Below, in pieces: positions 39,832 to 48,422 of a stretch of 51,635 bases of DNA (within the stretch, counting starts at the first letter, position 1; every line of letters begins with the position of its first letter). The stretch is from assembly GCA_031180825.1 (NCBI GenBank), contig JAPSLM010000018.1:1-51635 (forward strand), read 5' to 3'. Both the position numbers and the translations under genes were made by a program. Under the pieces are notes generated by a model. The model worked only from the letters and a program-made list of their open reading frames with translations, did no database searches and was not told the origin of the DNA. Source of the DNA: Paenibacillus sp. (GTDB lineage: Bacteria; Bacillota; Bacilli; Paenibacillales; NBRC-103111).

Positions 39832-40479
39832 CTATTTCCCCTCGATCCCGACAGTCGGCACAATATCGCGCATATCTTGAATCATATAAGTCGGGTTGTA
39901 CTGTTTCAAATATTCGGTTCCTTTCAGCGACCATGCCACCGCCACCGACGGAATGCCCGCATTGCGCGCCGCTTCGATATCGTAATGGCTGTCGCCGACC
40001 ATGAGCGCGGACGAGAGGTCGCCGCCAAGCTCCCGGATTGCTTTGTGAATCCCTTCCGGGTCCGGCTTCGCTTTGCCGACGTCGTCCACCGTTACGATCG
40101 TGTCGAAGTAGTCGTACAGCCCCGTCAGCTTCAGCCCCATTTCCGTCGTCTGCCGGATTTTGCTTGTCACTACACCCAGCTTGACGCCGGCGGCATGAAG
40201 CTGGGCCAGCGTCTCCCGGACATAGGGAAATTCCCGTACCAGTTCGTCATGATGCGCAATGTTAAACGCCCGGTACTTTTGCACCAAATCGTCCACCTGC
40301 TCCCGGCCGGAAAAGAACATCATCTGCTCGAGCAACGGCCGTCCCATGTTCGGAACAATATGTTCCCGGGTAACCGGCTCCGCGGTTATTCCTTCAAATG
40401 TATGCAAGAACGACTGAATAATAAGCTCGTTCGTATCGACAATCGTTCCGTCCAGATCAAATAACACGGTTTGTATCAT
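39832..40479 (-). CDS. ppaX: Pyrophosphatase PpaX (HAD family)
   Basis: A 215-residue phosphatase with the HAD motifs DLDGTIVDT, the VTSK region, and KPDPEGI followed by VGDSHYDIEAA. It hydrolyses the pyrophosphate released when HprK/P dephosphorylates Ser-P-HPr with phosphate, and so drives that reaction. It lies two genes downstream of hprK in the same direction, behind lgt. Confidence 0.93.
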   Translation of the reverse strand: MIQTVLFDLDGTIVDTNELIIQSFLHTFEGITAEPVTREHIVPNMGRPLLEQMMFFSGREQVDDLVQKYRAFNIAHHDELVREFPYVRETLAQLHAAGVKLGVVTSKIRQTTEMGLKLTGLYDYFDTIVTVDDVGKAKPDPEGIHKAIRELGGDLSSALMVGDSHYDIEAARNAGIPSVAVAWSLKGTEYLKQYNPTYMIQDMRDIVPTVGIEGK

Positions 40480-40483
40480 GCTG

Positions 40484-41479
40484 TTACTCCTTTGCCTTTA
40501 CGTCTGCTTCCTTGCCTCTGTCCGGCCCAGTCTCCATACCGCCGGCTGCGCCCGTTCCCTCCGCCGCTTGTCCGATCCGTACGATAGGATCGCTATATCG
40601 CTCCGAAGCTGCGCCCGTCCGGCGGCGTACGATAATAAGCGCAATCGCGGCCAGCACGATCAGCACCGCCAGAAGCTGCGAGATCCGCACGTTGCCTCCG
40701 TAGGTCATGAATCCGGGCTCGAAGCCGAATGCTTTCATCGGCGACCACATGCCGTTCATCAGAGCGGCCAGCCAGCTTGGTCCCGTAAAATCAAGGCTAT
40801 CCGTCCGCAGGCCCTCGACGAAAAACCGCCCGATCGAATACCAGATGAAATAACTGAAAAAGAGCTCTCCCGCCCGCAAAAACGAACGCCGACGCAGCAC
40901 GAACAGCAGGAGGAGTCCCGCGACGTTCCAAAGCGACTCGTATAAAAACGTCGGATGATAGTACTGCCCTTCAATCAGCATTTGATTGACGATCCAATCC
41001 GGCAGATGCAGGTTGTTTCTGAGGAACGACTCCGCCACCGGACCGCCGTGCGCTTCCTGATTGATGAAGTTGCCCCAGCGCCCGATCGCTTGTCCGATAA
41101 TTAACCCCGGCGCGCAAATATCGGCAATGCGCCAGAACGAATAGCCTTTCCTTCGTACGTAAATGACCGCCGCGATAATCGCGCCGATCAGCGCTCCGTA
41201 GATGGCAATCCCGCCTTCCCAAACAGCAAAGACTTTCCACAGATTATCTTGGTAGTCCTCCCATTTGAAAGCGACATAGTAAATTCTTGCGCCAATGATC
41301 GCCGACGGGACCCCGATCAGCACCAGATCCATGAAGAAGTCCGGAGACATGCGGAACCGTTTGCCTTCTCGAATCGCGAGCAGCAGACCGACCAGCGCCG
41401 CCGTCCCTAAGATGATGCCGTACCAACGGACGCTTAACGGACCGATGGCAAAAGCAATCGGATTAATCGCGAGAAACAT
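40484..41479 (-). CDS. lgt: Prolipoprotein diacylglyceryl transferase
   Basis: A 331-residue membrane enzyme that moves diacylglycerol from phosphatidylglycerol to the lipobox Cys of prolipoproteins. Seven hydrophobic segments are seen, with the signature GRWGNFINQEAHGGP, the essential HPTFLYES motif and FVEGLRTDSL. The C terminus adds an unusual Ala/Gly/Glu-rich cytoplasmic tail. The ATG follows AAGGAAGGAG. It lies between hprK and ppaX. Confidence 0.96.
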   Translation of the reverse strand: MFLAINPIAFAIGPLSVRWYGIILGTAALVGLLLAIREGKRFRMSPDFFMDLVLIGVPSAIIGARIYYVAFKWEDYQDNLWKVFAVWEGGIAIYGALIGAIIAAVIYVRRKGYSFWRIADICAPGLIIGQAIGRWGNFINQEAHGGPVAESFLRNNLHLPDWIVNQMLIEGQYYHPTFLYESLWNVAGLLLLFVLRRRSFLRAGELFFSYFIWYSIGRFFVEGLRTDSLDFTGPSWLAALMNGMWSPMKAFGFEPGFMTYGGNVRISQLLAVLIVLAAIALIIVRRRTGAASERYSDPIVRIGQAAEGTGAAGGMETGPDRGKEADVKAKE

Positions 41480-41537
41480 GCTTGTGACTCCTTCCTTATG
41501 CTTAAAAATTGTCCGCCCCTCAAATCGGGGCTTCCCC

Positions 41538-42476
41538 TTACAAATCGTCCATGTCCTCGGCCAGCGACTCGGTCAATTTATTCGTAAACTGCAGGGCAGC
41601 GTTATAGCCCATCCGTTTCAAGCGGTAGTTCATCGCCGCAACTTCAATAATAACCGCCAAGTTTCGTCCCGGCCGAACCGGAATCGTCACGAGCGGGATA
41701 TTCGTATCAATAATCTGGGTCGTTTCCTCGTCCAGCCCGAGCCGGTCGTACTGCTTGTCCTGCTGCCATGTCTCCAGTTTGACGACCACCGATATTTTCT
41801 TCTCGGTACGCACCGCACCGGCGCCGAACAGCGTCATGACGTTAATAATCCCGATGCCGCGGATTTCAAGCAGGTGCCGGATTAATTCAGGCGCATTGCC
41901 GATCAGCTGATGGTCGGCCGTTTGACGGATTTCCACCGCATCGTCCGCGATCAGCCGGTGTCCCCGCTTCACCAGTTCCAAAGCCGTTTCGCTTTTGCCG
42001 ATCCCGCTGGACCCGGAAATCAGCATGCCGATACCATATACATCAACCAGCACCCCATGAATCGTCGTCGTAGGGGCGAGCCGGTTTTCCAGAAAGTTCG
42101 TTACGCGGCTGGCCAAAATGGTCGTCGCCATCGCCGTCCGAACGACCGTGATCTGATGGTCGTTGGCCGCGGCAAGCAGCTCGATGGGCACGTCCATCCC
42201 CCGGCTGATAATAATGCAGGGCGTCTCCTCCGGCGCACACAGCCGGTGCATCCGGTCCATCCGCTCCTCCGACGACAACCCGTCAAAAAATGTAAGCTCC
42301 GTTTTGCCGAGAATTTGGACCCGGTCCGTCGGATGGAATTCGTAATATCCGGCCATCTCGAGCCCGGGACGGTACAAATCCGCCGTGACGATCGGACGCT
42401 TCAGTCCCTCTTCGCCGCAAACAATTTCCAGATGGAACTCTCTCACCAAATCCGATACTTTCACTTTTTTCGGCAT
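41538..42476 (-). CDS. hprK: HPr kinase/phosphorylase
   Basis: A 312-residue bifunctional enzyme that phosphorylates and dephosphorylates Ser46 of HPr, the central switch of carbon catabolite repression. Walker [10 protein letters not shown] lies near residue 155, and the family signature with catalytic residues is in [16 protein letters not shown]. The start is [11 protein letters not shown] at 42476 behind AAAAGGAG; the long open frame upstream is antisense-like and runs through the LysR gene. Confidence 0.96.
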   Translation of the reverse strand: MPKKVKVSDLVREFHLEIVCGEEGLKRPIVTADLYRPGLEMAGYYEFHPTDRVQILGKTELTFFDGLSSEERMDRMHRLCAPEETPCIIISRGMDVPIELLAAANDHQITVVRTAMATTILASRVTNFLENRLAPTTTIHGVLVDVYGIGMLISGSSGIGKSETALELVKRGHRLIADDAVEIRQTADHQLIGNAPELIRHLLEIRGIGIINVMTLFGAGAVRTEKKISVVVKLETWQQDKQYDRLGLDEETTQIIDTNIPLVTIPVRPGRNLAVIIEVAAMNYRLKRMGYNAALQFTNKLTESLAEDMDDL

Positions 42477-42535
42477 CGCGATCTTTCTCCTTTTTATTCC
42501 CAATATCCTCATCCTAAAGGAATCAGCCGCATAAA

Positions 42536-43432
42536 TCAACCGGAAGAGGCCGTGCGAAGCCCTCTCACCTGCTGAACGAACCGGTCCAGCGCAAGCGTTC
42601 CCGCCCGCTCCTCGCCTTGAATCAGCGACAGCAAACGTGTCAGCCGCTGGCCGCGAATCCGCAGCTCCTTCAGCTCTTCCGTCGCAAGCATTCGTCCTAC
42701 GGTCCAGCGCGACAATACGGCAATGCCGAGTCCCGCCGCCACCGTCTCCTTGACGCCTTGCGTACTGCTCAGCACGTAAGCCCGCTGCACCCGCAGTCCC
42801 CACTCGCGGATCAGCCGGTCGCTGTAGGCCCGCGTACCGGAGCCGACCTCGCGGAAGATCCAGACTTGATCCTGCAAAGCCTCCGGCGTCACTTCCCGGT
42901 ACGCCGCAAGCGGATGGCCCGCCGGAACGGCAACGATCATCTCGTCCTCCATGAACGTCTCCGAGCGGATTCCCGTCCGCTGCAGCTCCCCTTCGACCAG
43001 CCCGACCTCCAGCTCGTGCGTTTGCACAAGCCGCTCGATCTCATCCGTATTGCCGACGGTAACCTGTACCTCCACCCCCGGATACAGACGTGCATAGTTG
43101 GCCAGCAGCTTAGGCAAAAGAAACTCTCCGATCGTAAAGCTCGCTCCGACGCTCAAACTGCCGGAGACGACCTGGTTCAGCCTGTCGATCTCATGCTTGG
43201 CCGTTTCGTATTGCAGCAGTATCGCCTTCGCTTGACGGTATAGGATTTCCCCGGCCTCCGTCAGCTTCACCCGCTTCGACGAACGATGGAGCAGCTTCGT
43301 CCCGAATTCGTTTTCCAGGCTGCGGATATGCATGCTGACCCCTGGTTGAGACAAGTGCAGCAGCTCCGCGGCTCGCGAAAAATGCTGCAGCTCCGCCACC
43401 GTCACAAACACTTTCAATTGCTCGATGCTCAT
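42536..43432 (-). CDS. LysR-family transcriptional regulator
   Basis: A 298-residue regulator. The N-terminal HTH ([20 protein letters not shown], residues 15-35) is followed by a periplasmic-binding-like effector domain with [17 protein letters not shown] and [10 protein letters not shown]. The sequence style resembles CysL/YwfK-type regulators, but the effector is not clear. It lies between msmX and hprK on the same strand, with no divergent target gene. Confidence 0.85.
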   Translation of the reverse strand: MSIEQLKVFVTVAELQHFSRAAELLHLSQPGVSMHIRSLENEFGTKLLHRSSKRVKLTEAGEILYRQAKAILLQYETAKHEIDRLNQVVSGSLSVGASFTIGEFLLPKLLANYARLYPGVEVQVTVGNTDEIERLVQTHELEVGLVEGELQRTGIRSETFMEDEMIVAVPAGHPLAAYREVTPEALQDQVWIFREVGSGTRAYSDRLIREWGLRVQRAYVLSSTQGVKETVAAGLGIAVLSRWTVGRMLATEELKELRIRGQRLTRLLSLIQGEERAGTLALDRFVQQVRGLRTASSG

Positions 43433-43548
43433 GAATTTCCCCGCTCCCTCGTTCTTCGTACAGCCGCGCTGCCCGGTCGAACCTTCATTCCTAGTGGCTA
43501 CGCCTAGCATATCGCGATTTTCTATCCAATACCAGCCGCACAAAAAAA

Positions 43549-43574
43549 GGCCAGCCCGTCAGGACTGACCTTTT
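43549..43574 (-). terminator. msmX terminator
   Basis: On the minus strand AGGTCAG pairs with CTGGCCT and a run of seven T follows. Confidence 0.8.
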
Positions 43575-43591
43575 ATTCCGTACGATCCGCA

Positions 43592-44716
43592 TTAAGCGTT
43601 CAGCAAAATGGAATTCGTCGTATCTTTATCGAAGAAGTGAACTTTGTTCATGTCCACAGCGAGCTTCACATTGGAGCCTTCTTTGGCGTTCGAGCGGCCG
43701 TCTACACGAACGACGACCATTTGGCTGCCGAGTCCGCTCAGGTGCAAGAGCATTTCATGACCGAGGTTCTCCGCTACTTCCACGTGTGCGTTGACGATGG
43801 TGTTCGGAGAAGCTTCCATAAAGATCGCTTCTTCGTGGAAATCTTCCGGACGTACGCCCAGCACGACTTCCTTGCCGGCATACCCTTTTTCGCGGAGGAT
43901 TTTGGCTTTGCCTTCCGGTACTTCGACATTAAAGCCCGATGCCTTAAAGTACAAGCTGCCGCCTTGTTCAGCGAATCCGCCGTGAATGAAGTTCATGGAC
44001 GGGGAACCGATAAAGCCCGCTACGAACATGTTCACCGGATAGTTGTAAATGTCCTCCGGAGATGCCGCTTGTTGAATGATGCCTTTATCCATAACGACGA
44101 TCCGGTCGCCCATCGTCATCGCTTCCGTTTGGTCGTGCGTTACGTAGATGGTCGTCGTTTCAAGACGTTTTACGAGCTTCGTGATTTCGGCGCGCATTTG
44201 TACGCGCAGCTTTGCGTCCAAGTTGGACAGCGGTTCGTCCATCAGGAACACTTGCGGCTCGCGGACGATGGCCCGTCCCAAGGCAACCCGCTGACGCTGA
44301 CCGCCGGAGAGCGCCTTCGGCTTGCGGTCGAGCAAGTGCTCGATATCGAGAATTTTTGCCGCTTCGCGCACGCGGGCGTCGATGTCGGCTTTTTTGAATT
44401 TACGCAGCTTCAAACCGAATGCCATGTTTTGATAAACGTTCATATGGGGATACAATGCGTAGGATTGGAATACCATCGCAATATCGCGGTCTTTCGGAGC
44501 GACGTCGTTCACGAGACGGTCGCCGATATACAGTTCGCCTTCCGTGATTTCCTCCAACCCGGCGATCATCCGCAGCGTCGTGGATTTACCGCAACCGGAA
44601 GCGCCTACCAGAACCAGGAATTCCTTGTCCTTAATATCGAGATGGAAGTCTTTCACCGTTGCTTCTTCTGCGCCCGGATATTTTTTGACGATGTGATTCA
44701 AACGTACACCTGCCAT
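43592..44716 (-). CDS. msmX: Sugar ABC transporter ATP-binding protein, MsmX/UgpC type
   Basis: A 374-residue ATPase that energises several carbohydrate importers. Walker A GASGCGKST (38-46), the Q-loop in MVFQSYALYPH, signature LSGGQRQR, Walker B VFLMDEPLSNLD and the H-loop VTHDQTEA are followed by a C-terminal OB-type regulatory domain. It stands alone, without permease or binding protein genes, as is usual for the shared MsmX ATPase. Confidence 0.93.
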   Translation of the reverse strand: MAGVRLNHIVKKYPGAEEATVKDFHLDIKDKEFLVLVGASGCGKSTTLRMIAGLEEITEGELYIGDRLVNDVAPKDRDIAMVFQSYALYPHMNVYQNMAFGLKLRKFKKADIDARVREAAKILDIEHLLDRKPKALSGGQRQRVALGRAIVREPQVFLMDEPLSNLDAKLRVQMRAEITKLVKRLETTTIYVTHDQTEAMTMGDRIVVMDKGIIQQAASPEDIYNYPVNMFVAGFIGSPSMNFIHGGFAEQGGSLYFKASGFNVEVPEGKAKILREKGYAGKEVVLGVRPEDFHEEAIFMEASPNTIVNAHVEVAENLGHEMLLHLSGLGSQMVVVRVDGRSNAKEGSNVKLAVDMNKVHFFDKDTTNSILLNA

Positions 44717-44808
44717 GATTGATTCCCCCTACGAATTGGTATCGAGTTATTGCTTAAATCATACCGTAACAAGGCAAATCGTGACTATGCACAATCTTCA
44801 CAAAAAAA

Positions 44809-45924
44809 TTACTTTCTTTTCGTTACTTTGTACAATAGCATCGCGATCTTCACAAGCACCGCGTTGTTGAACGTCCGCACGTCCAATCCCGTCTCCTGCT
44901 TGAACTTGTCCAAGCGGTAGAGCAGCGTATTGCGGTGAATATAAAGCTTTTTGGCCGTCTCGCTGACGTTGCAGTCCAGTTGGAAAAACTGCTCGAGCGT
45001 CGTCATCGTCTCCGCGTCGAACGCCGCGTCGAGCCGTTTCAGCACCCGTTCCAGAAAGCTTGTTTTTTCCGCTTCCGGCACCAGATGCACCAGCCTTTCC
45101 AATTGAAGCTCCCATGGCATATGCATGTTGCTGCCCACATGATACGTGCGCCCCAGCATCATCGTCTCCCGGAGTTGAAGCACTGCGCCGTATAACGATT
45201 TGGCCGGCATGATCGGATAATGAATGGCCAGGTGGCATTCGCCTACCCATTCATTCTCGAGCATTTCGTGCAAGCCGTAGCCGATGGCCGCCAGCCGGTC
45301 TTCTATCGTTTCACCGTCCGAGTCTTCCTTATCGTCTCCGGAATCCATCGCCATAATTTTTTCCGAGCCGAGAATGAGCCATTCTTTCTCCGTCAGAGGA
45401 ATCAAGGTCATATCCGCATCGAAAAACGACTCCAGCAGCCTCTTCAGTTCCCGGTCGTGCGCCCGCCGCGAGGTCGTGTAATCCCCATACAACAGCAGCG
45501 GAATTTTCTTGGAGTAAAGCGATAGCTGCGACACGAGCGAATCGGGCATCTCGGCCTGCGTCAAGCCGAGCTCCTGCTGCGTGCGAAGCCAATCGCGCAC
45601 CAGCCCCGCCTTGCGCTCCTCCTCGTTGACGAGCGCGGGCTGCTTTTTATCCTGCGTTTTACGGCTTTCCAGCGTAAGCTCAACGAGCCGCCTTTCCACC
45701 GGCGATACGGCATCCGCCTGAAGGCTCAGAAGCAGCGCCTCCTGCCCTTCCTTTTCCACCAAAAAAAGAAGCCTGCCCTCTCTAACTAAGCTTCCGCCCC
45801 CGGACCCCGGCTCTGCGTCATGCTTCTTGGTCTCGCGCCGCCATGCTTCCCAGGACCATCTGGCACTTTGGACCGGGGTATTCAATATGGCTTCAAGCTG
45901 CTCCCTCACTTGTTCCCAATCCAT
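44809..45924 (-). CDS. PucR/CdaR-like transcriptional regulator
   Basis: A 371-residue protein whose C terminus carries the PucR-type HTH (VSETAKKLYIHRNTLLYRLDKF), preceded by a GGDEF-like middle domain. CdaR-type relatives respond to sugar acids. I start it at MDWEQVREQ (45924) behind GAGGAG; upstream codons lack conservation. It is transcribed away from the larA-like gene, so it is the likely regulator of that cluster. Confidence 0.8.
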   Translation of the reverse strand: MDWEQVREQLEAILNTPVQSARWSWEAWRRETKKHDAEPGSGGGSLVREGRLLFLVEKEGQEALLLSLQADAVSPVERRLVELTLESRKTQDKKQPALVNEEERKAGLVRDWLRTQQELGLTQAEMPDSLVSQLSLYSKKIPLLLYGDYTTSRRAHDRELKRLLESFFDADMTLIPLTEKEWLILGSEKIMAMDSGDDKEDSDGETIEDRLAAIGYGLHEMLENEWVGECHLAIHYPIMPAKSLYGAVLQLRETMMLGRTYHVGSNMHMPWELQLERLVHLVPEAEKTSFLERVLKRLDAAFDAETMTTLEQFFQLDCNVSETAKKLYIHRNTLLYRLDKFKQETGLDVRTFNNAVLVKIAMLLYKVTKRK

Positions 45925-45962
45925 CTCCTCGCTCCCAACCTTATGTCTGTTTTTAAATAACT

Positions 45963-45982
45963 TGTTACCATCTATTGTAACA
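45963..45982. promoter_or_regulatory. Dyad TGTTAC-8-GTAACA in the divergent region
   Basis: A perfect 6-bp dyad with an 8-base spacer, 39 bases upstream of the regulator start. On the minus strand it overlaps a TACAAT box. It is a candidate operator for autoregulation. Confidence 0.45.
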
Positions 45983-46141
45983 CAACCGGGCCCGGGAGCA
46001 GCAAGAAAAGGAACCGGCTTTCCGGACGGAGAGCATAAAACCTCATTGGCTGGGGATAAGAGCTTAAGATCTGGTAATACTAAATGTGGATTTTTCATCC
46101 TCATCCATTGAAGATCTGCAACATGAAGGAGGGCCTTTGCC

Positions 46142-47395
46142 ATTCCCGAGCTGCGCTATGGCTGTACTACCGTCTCGCTGGAACTGCCTCCGGGCCAAAC
46201 GTACGATACCTTGACGTACGGACCCGAAGTTAGAGATACGTCTCCCGAGTTATCCTTACACCGGATTCGCGAAGCATTGTCGGCGCCTGTCGGAGCGTTG
46301 AAACTTCGTGAGCTTGCCAAGGGCAAGAGCCGGGCGGTCATTCTGATCAGCGACGGCACCCGTTTATGCCCTACCTGGCTGCTGCTGCCGCCGCTGCTGG
46401 AAGAGCTTCACGCGGCTGGCCTTGGCGACGATCAAATCGATATTGTCGTAGCCCTCGGCGCCCATCGCAAGCATACGCCCGACGAATTGAAACGGCTGGT
46501 CGGCGCCGAAGTCTACGCGAGAATCCGCGTGCATAATCATTCGGCTGCATCGGAGGACTGCGTTCATAGGGGGACCACGTCGCTCGGCACCCCGGTCGAA
46601 ATCAACCGCCTGGTCGCGGAGACGCCGCTGCGCATTGCGACGGGCAATATCGAGCCTCATGCGATGGTCGGCATTTCCGGGGGAGTCAAGGCGCTCGTCC
46701 CCGGGGTGGCCTCCCGACGCACCATTGAATGCCATCATGCGTTGTCGTTAACCTACAAGGCCGTTCCCGGCGTTCCTTTCAATCCGCTCCATCTTGATCT
46801 AGAGGAAGCCGAGCGCCTGGTCCCTATTCATTTTCTTCTCAACGTGATCGTCGATCACAACCGTCATGTGCTGAAAGCCGTGGCCGGACACCCTGCGGAA
46901 GCTCATAAAAAAGGAAGCGCATTTGCCGCGGACTGGTTTACCCGGCGAGTAAGCGAGCTGTACGATGTCATTGTTGTTTCGGCCGGAGGAGCACCGAAAG
47001 ATTTGCAGATGTATCAAGCCCTCAAGGCGCTCCGCAATGCAGCCGCTTTCGTAAGGCCGGGAGGCGCCCTGCTTCTTGTGGCGGAGTGTCCCGAAGGAAT
47101 GGGAAACGGCTTGTTTCAGCATTGGATCGAAACGATGGGCGACCGGCGAAAAATGACGGCCAAGCTGCGGGATCGTTTTGTATTGGGCGCCCACAAAATT
47201 TTGCATGTGGAAGAAGTGCTCCGCCGTGCCCGGGTGTTTATCCATTGCTCATTGCCCCGCCACTTGATTGAATTACTTGGGTTTTATCCAGCCGACGATT
47301 TGAGCGTTACGACCCAAGCTCTGCTGCAAGCCCCCGGTGCGAAGCTGGCTCTCATGCCGTTCGGCTCGCTTACCTATCCGCGTCATCACCGCTAA
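46142..47395 (+). CDS. LarA-like protein (nickel-pincer lactate racemase family)
   Basis: A protein of about 417 residues of the LarA fold. Residues matching the LarA active site are visible: His in VALGAHRKHT, His in NIEPHAMVG, Lys in SGGVKALVPG (cofactor anchor), His in IECHHAL, and the Gln/Lys of MYQALKAL. LarA enzymes racemise or epimerise 2-hydroxy acids. An AAGGAGG stands 9 bases before ATT (46142), and the frame is closed by TGA at 46124. No ATG, GTG or TTG fits until 46211, which would cut off conserved residues (PELRYGCTTVSLELPPG). The start therefore seems to be a rare ATT. Cofactor genes larB, larC and larE are not in the window. Confidence 0.8.
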   Translation: MPELRYGCTTVSLELPPGQTYDTLTYGPEVRDTSPELSLHRIREALSAPVGALKLRELAKGKSRAVILISDGTRLCPTWLLLPPLLEELHAAGLGDDQIDIVVALGAHRKHTPDELKRLVGAEVYARIRVHNHSAASEDCVHRGTTSLGTPVEINRLVAETPLRIATGNIEPHAMVGISGGVKALVPGVASRRTIECHHALSLTYKAVPGVPFNPLHLDLEEAERLVPIHFLLNVIVDHNRHVLKAVAGHPAEAHKKGSAFAADWFTRRVSELYDVIVVSAGGAPKDLQMYQALKALRNAAAFVRPGGALLLVAECPEGMGNGLFQHWIETMGDRRKMTAKLRDRFVLGAHKILHVEEVLRRARVFIHCSLPRHLIELLGFYPADDLSVTTQALLQAPGAKLALMPFGSLTYPRHHR

Positions 47396-47416
47396 CAGAA
47401 ACGGAGGAAGATTCGC

Positions 47417-47809
47417 ATGCATTGGATCGGATGGCCCTTGGCACGCGTCGTTTTTTTGTTCGTGGGCATCGCTTTTTTTGCCATTTGGATACAAGTGACC
47501 ATTTCGCATTACCGTCAAAACTTTCACCATAAAGCCATGTGGGTTCCCGTCGTGTCTGCCCCTGTATTTAGCCTGCTTGCCGTATCGCTTGCGTATTACC
47601 GGCTGGATGGGCTGCTTTACCTTTTTTCCTATCTTATGTGGTTCGGCGTTGTTGCAGGCGGCATCGGGTTTTACTTTCATTTTCACGGGGTAGGCGTTCG
47701 TGTCGGCGGCTATACGATGCGCAACTTTCTTGTCGGTCCTCCGGTCGTGCTTCCGGTCATGTTCAGCGCTTTGAGCGTCCTTGGACTTCTCGCTTATTAT
47801 TGGAGGTAA
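47417..47809 (+). CDS. Small integral membrane protein
   Basis: A 130-residue protein with four hydrophobic segments (near 5-25, 42-60, 66-85 and 105-127), a His-rich loop (SHYRQNFHHK) and FYFHFHGVGV. I do not recognise the family. It follows the larA-like gene by 22 bases and overlaps nothing. It may anchor the dehydrogenase encoded downstream or conduct electrons to the membrane, but there is no heme motif to prove it. Confidence 0.75.
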   Translation: MHWIGWPLARVVFLFVGIAFFAIWIQVTISHYRQNFHHKAMWVPVVSAPVFSLLAVSLAYYRLDGLLYLFSYLMWFGVVAGGIGFYFHFHGVGVRVGGYTMRNFLVGPPVVLPVMFSALSVLGLLAYYWR

Positions 47810-47813
47810 ATCG

Positions 47814-48422
47814 ATGAAAAGACTCACACGGTATCCTTCCTACGATGTCTTGCACGAAAAAGACGCCTGGGACGATCATACCCAGCAAATCGTGCTTTCC
47901 CGTCTGCATACGACCGGCGATTATGTCTTCCTGACGACCGTCGAGGCCGAACATTTGCGGGCCTGGTGCTCCCTCCTGGTCGACGACGAACGTCCGGAGA
48001 TCATTCAGTTCGTATTGGATCATATTGACCGGACGCTGGCAAGCGGACAAGAAGGCCAGCGTAAAAGCGGCGAGCCCGAGTCAGCCGCGCTGGTGCGCGA
48101 AGGGCTTCATGCCCTGGATCTTGCGTGTCAATCGATCCATACCGAGCGCTTTTTTCACCTTCAACCGAAACAAAAGAAGCAGCTCATGCTCGAGATCAGC
48201 CGGAATCAAGCGGTTCCTCTCGAAGTATGGCAGCACGTGCCGCAAGCCGCGCTGTTCAAAAAGTTGCTGTCTCTGACTGTCGAGGCTTATTATTCCCACC
48301 CTGAAATATGGTCGGAGATCGGATACGGGGGTCCCGCTTATCCCCGCGGCTATGTACGAATGCGTCCGGGGCAGCTCGATCCGTGGGAGCCCAAGGAGGA
48401 GAGAAAGCATCATGAAGCGTAA
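47814..48422 (+). CDS. Gluconate 2-dehydrogenase subunit 3-like protein
   Basis: A 202-residue protein with the pattern of the small subunit of membrane gluconate dehydrogenases (FLTTVEAEHLRAWCSLLVDD, then HTERFFHLQPKQKKQLMLEI). It starts at MKRLTRYPSYD behind TGGAGG, 4 bases after the membrane protein gene. It has no Tat signal, which the classical periplasmic subunit has, so the complex may be cytoplasmic-facing here. It overlaps the GMC gene by 11 bases. Confidence 0.8.
   Translation: MKRLTRYPSYDVLHEKDAWDDHTQQIVLSRLHTTGDYVFLTTVEAEHLRAWCSLLVDDERPEIIQFVLDHIDRTLASGQEGQRKSGEPESAALVREGLHALDLACQSIHTERFFHLQPKQKKQLMLEISRNQAVPLEVWQHVPQAALFKKLLSLTVEAYYSHPEIWSEIGYGGPAYPRGYVRMRPGQLDPWEPKEERKHHEA

Noticed and set aside
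41538..42803. HprK with a 109-residue N-terminal extension
   Set aside because: The extension is out of frame with LysR coding DNA, has no conserved residues, and a good SD stands before [10 protein letters not shown] at 42476.
44717..44808. Sigma-A promoter for msmX at TATGAT near 44760
   Set aside because: The -10 box is good but no acceptable -35 lies at 16-18 bases, so I leave it uncalled.
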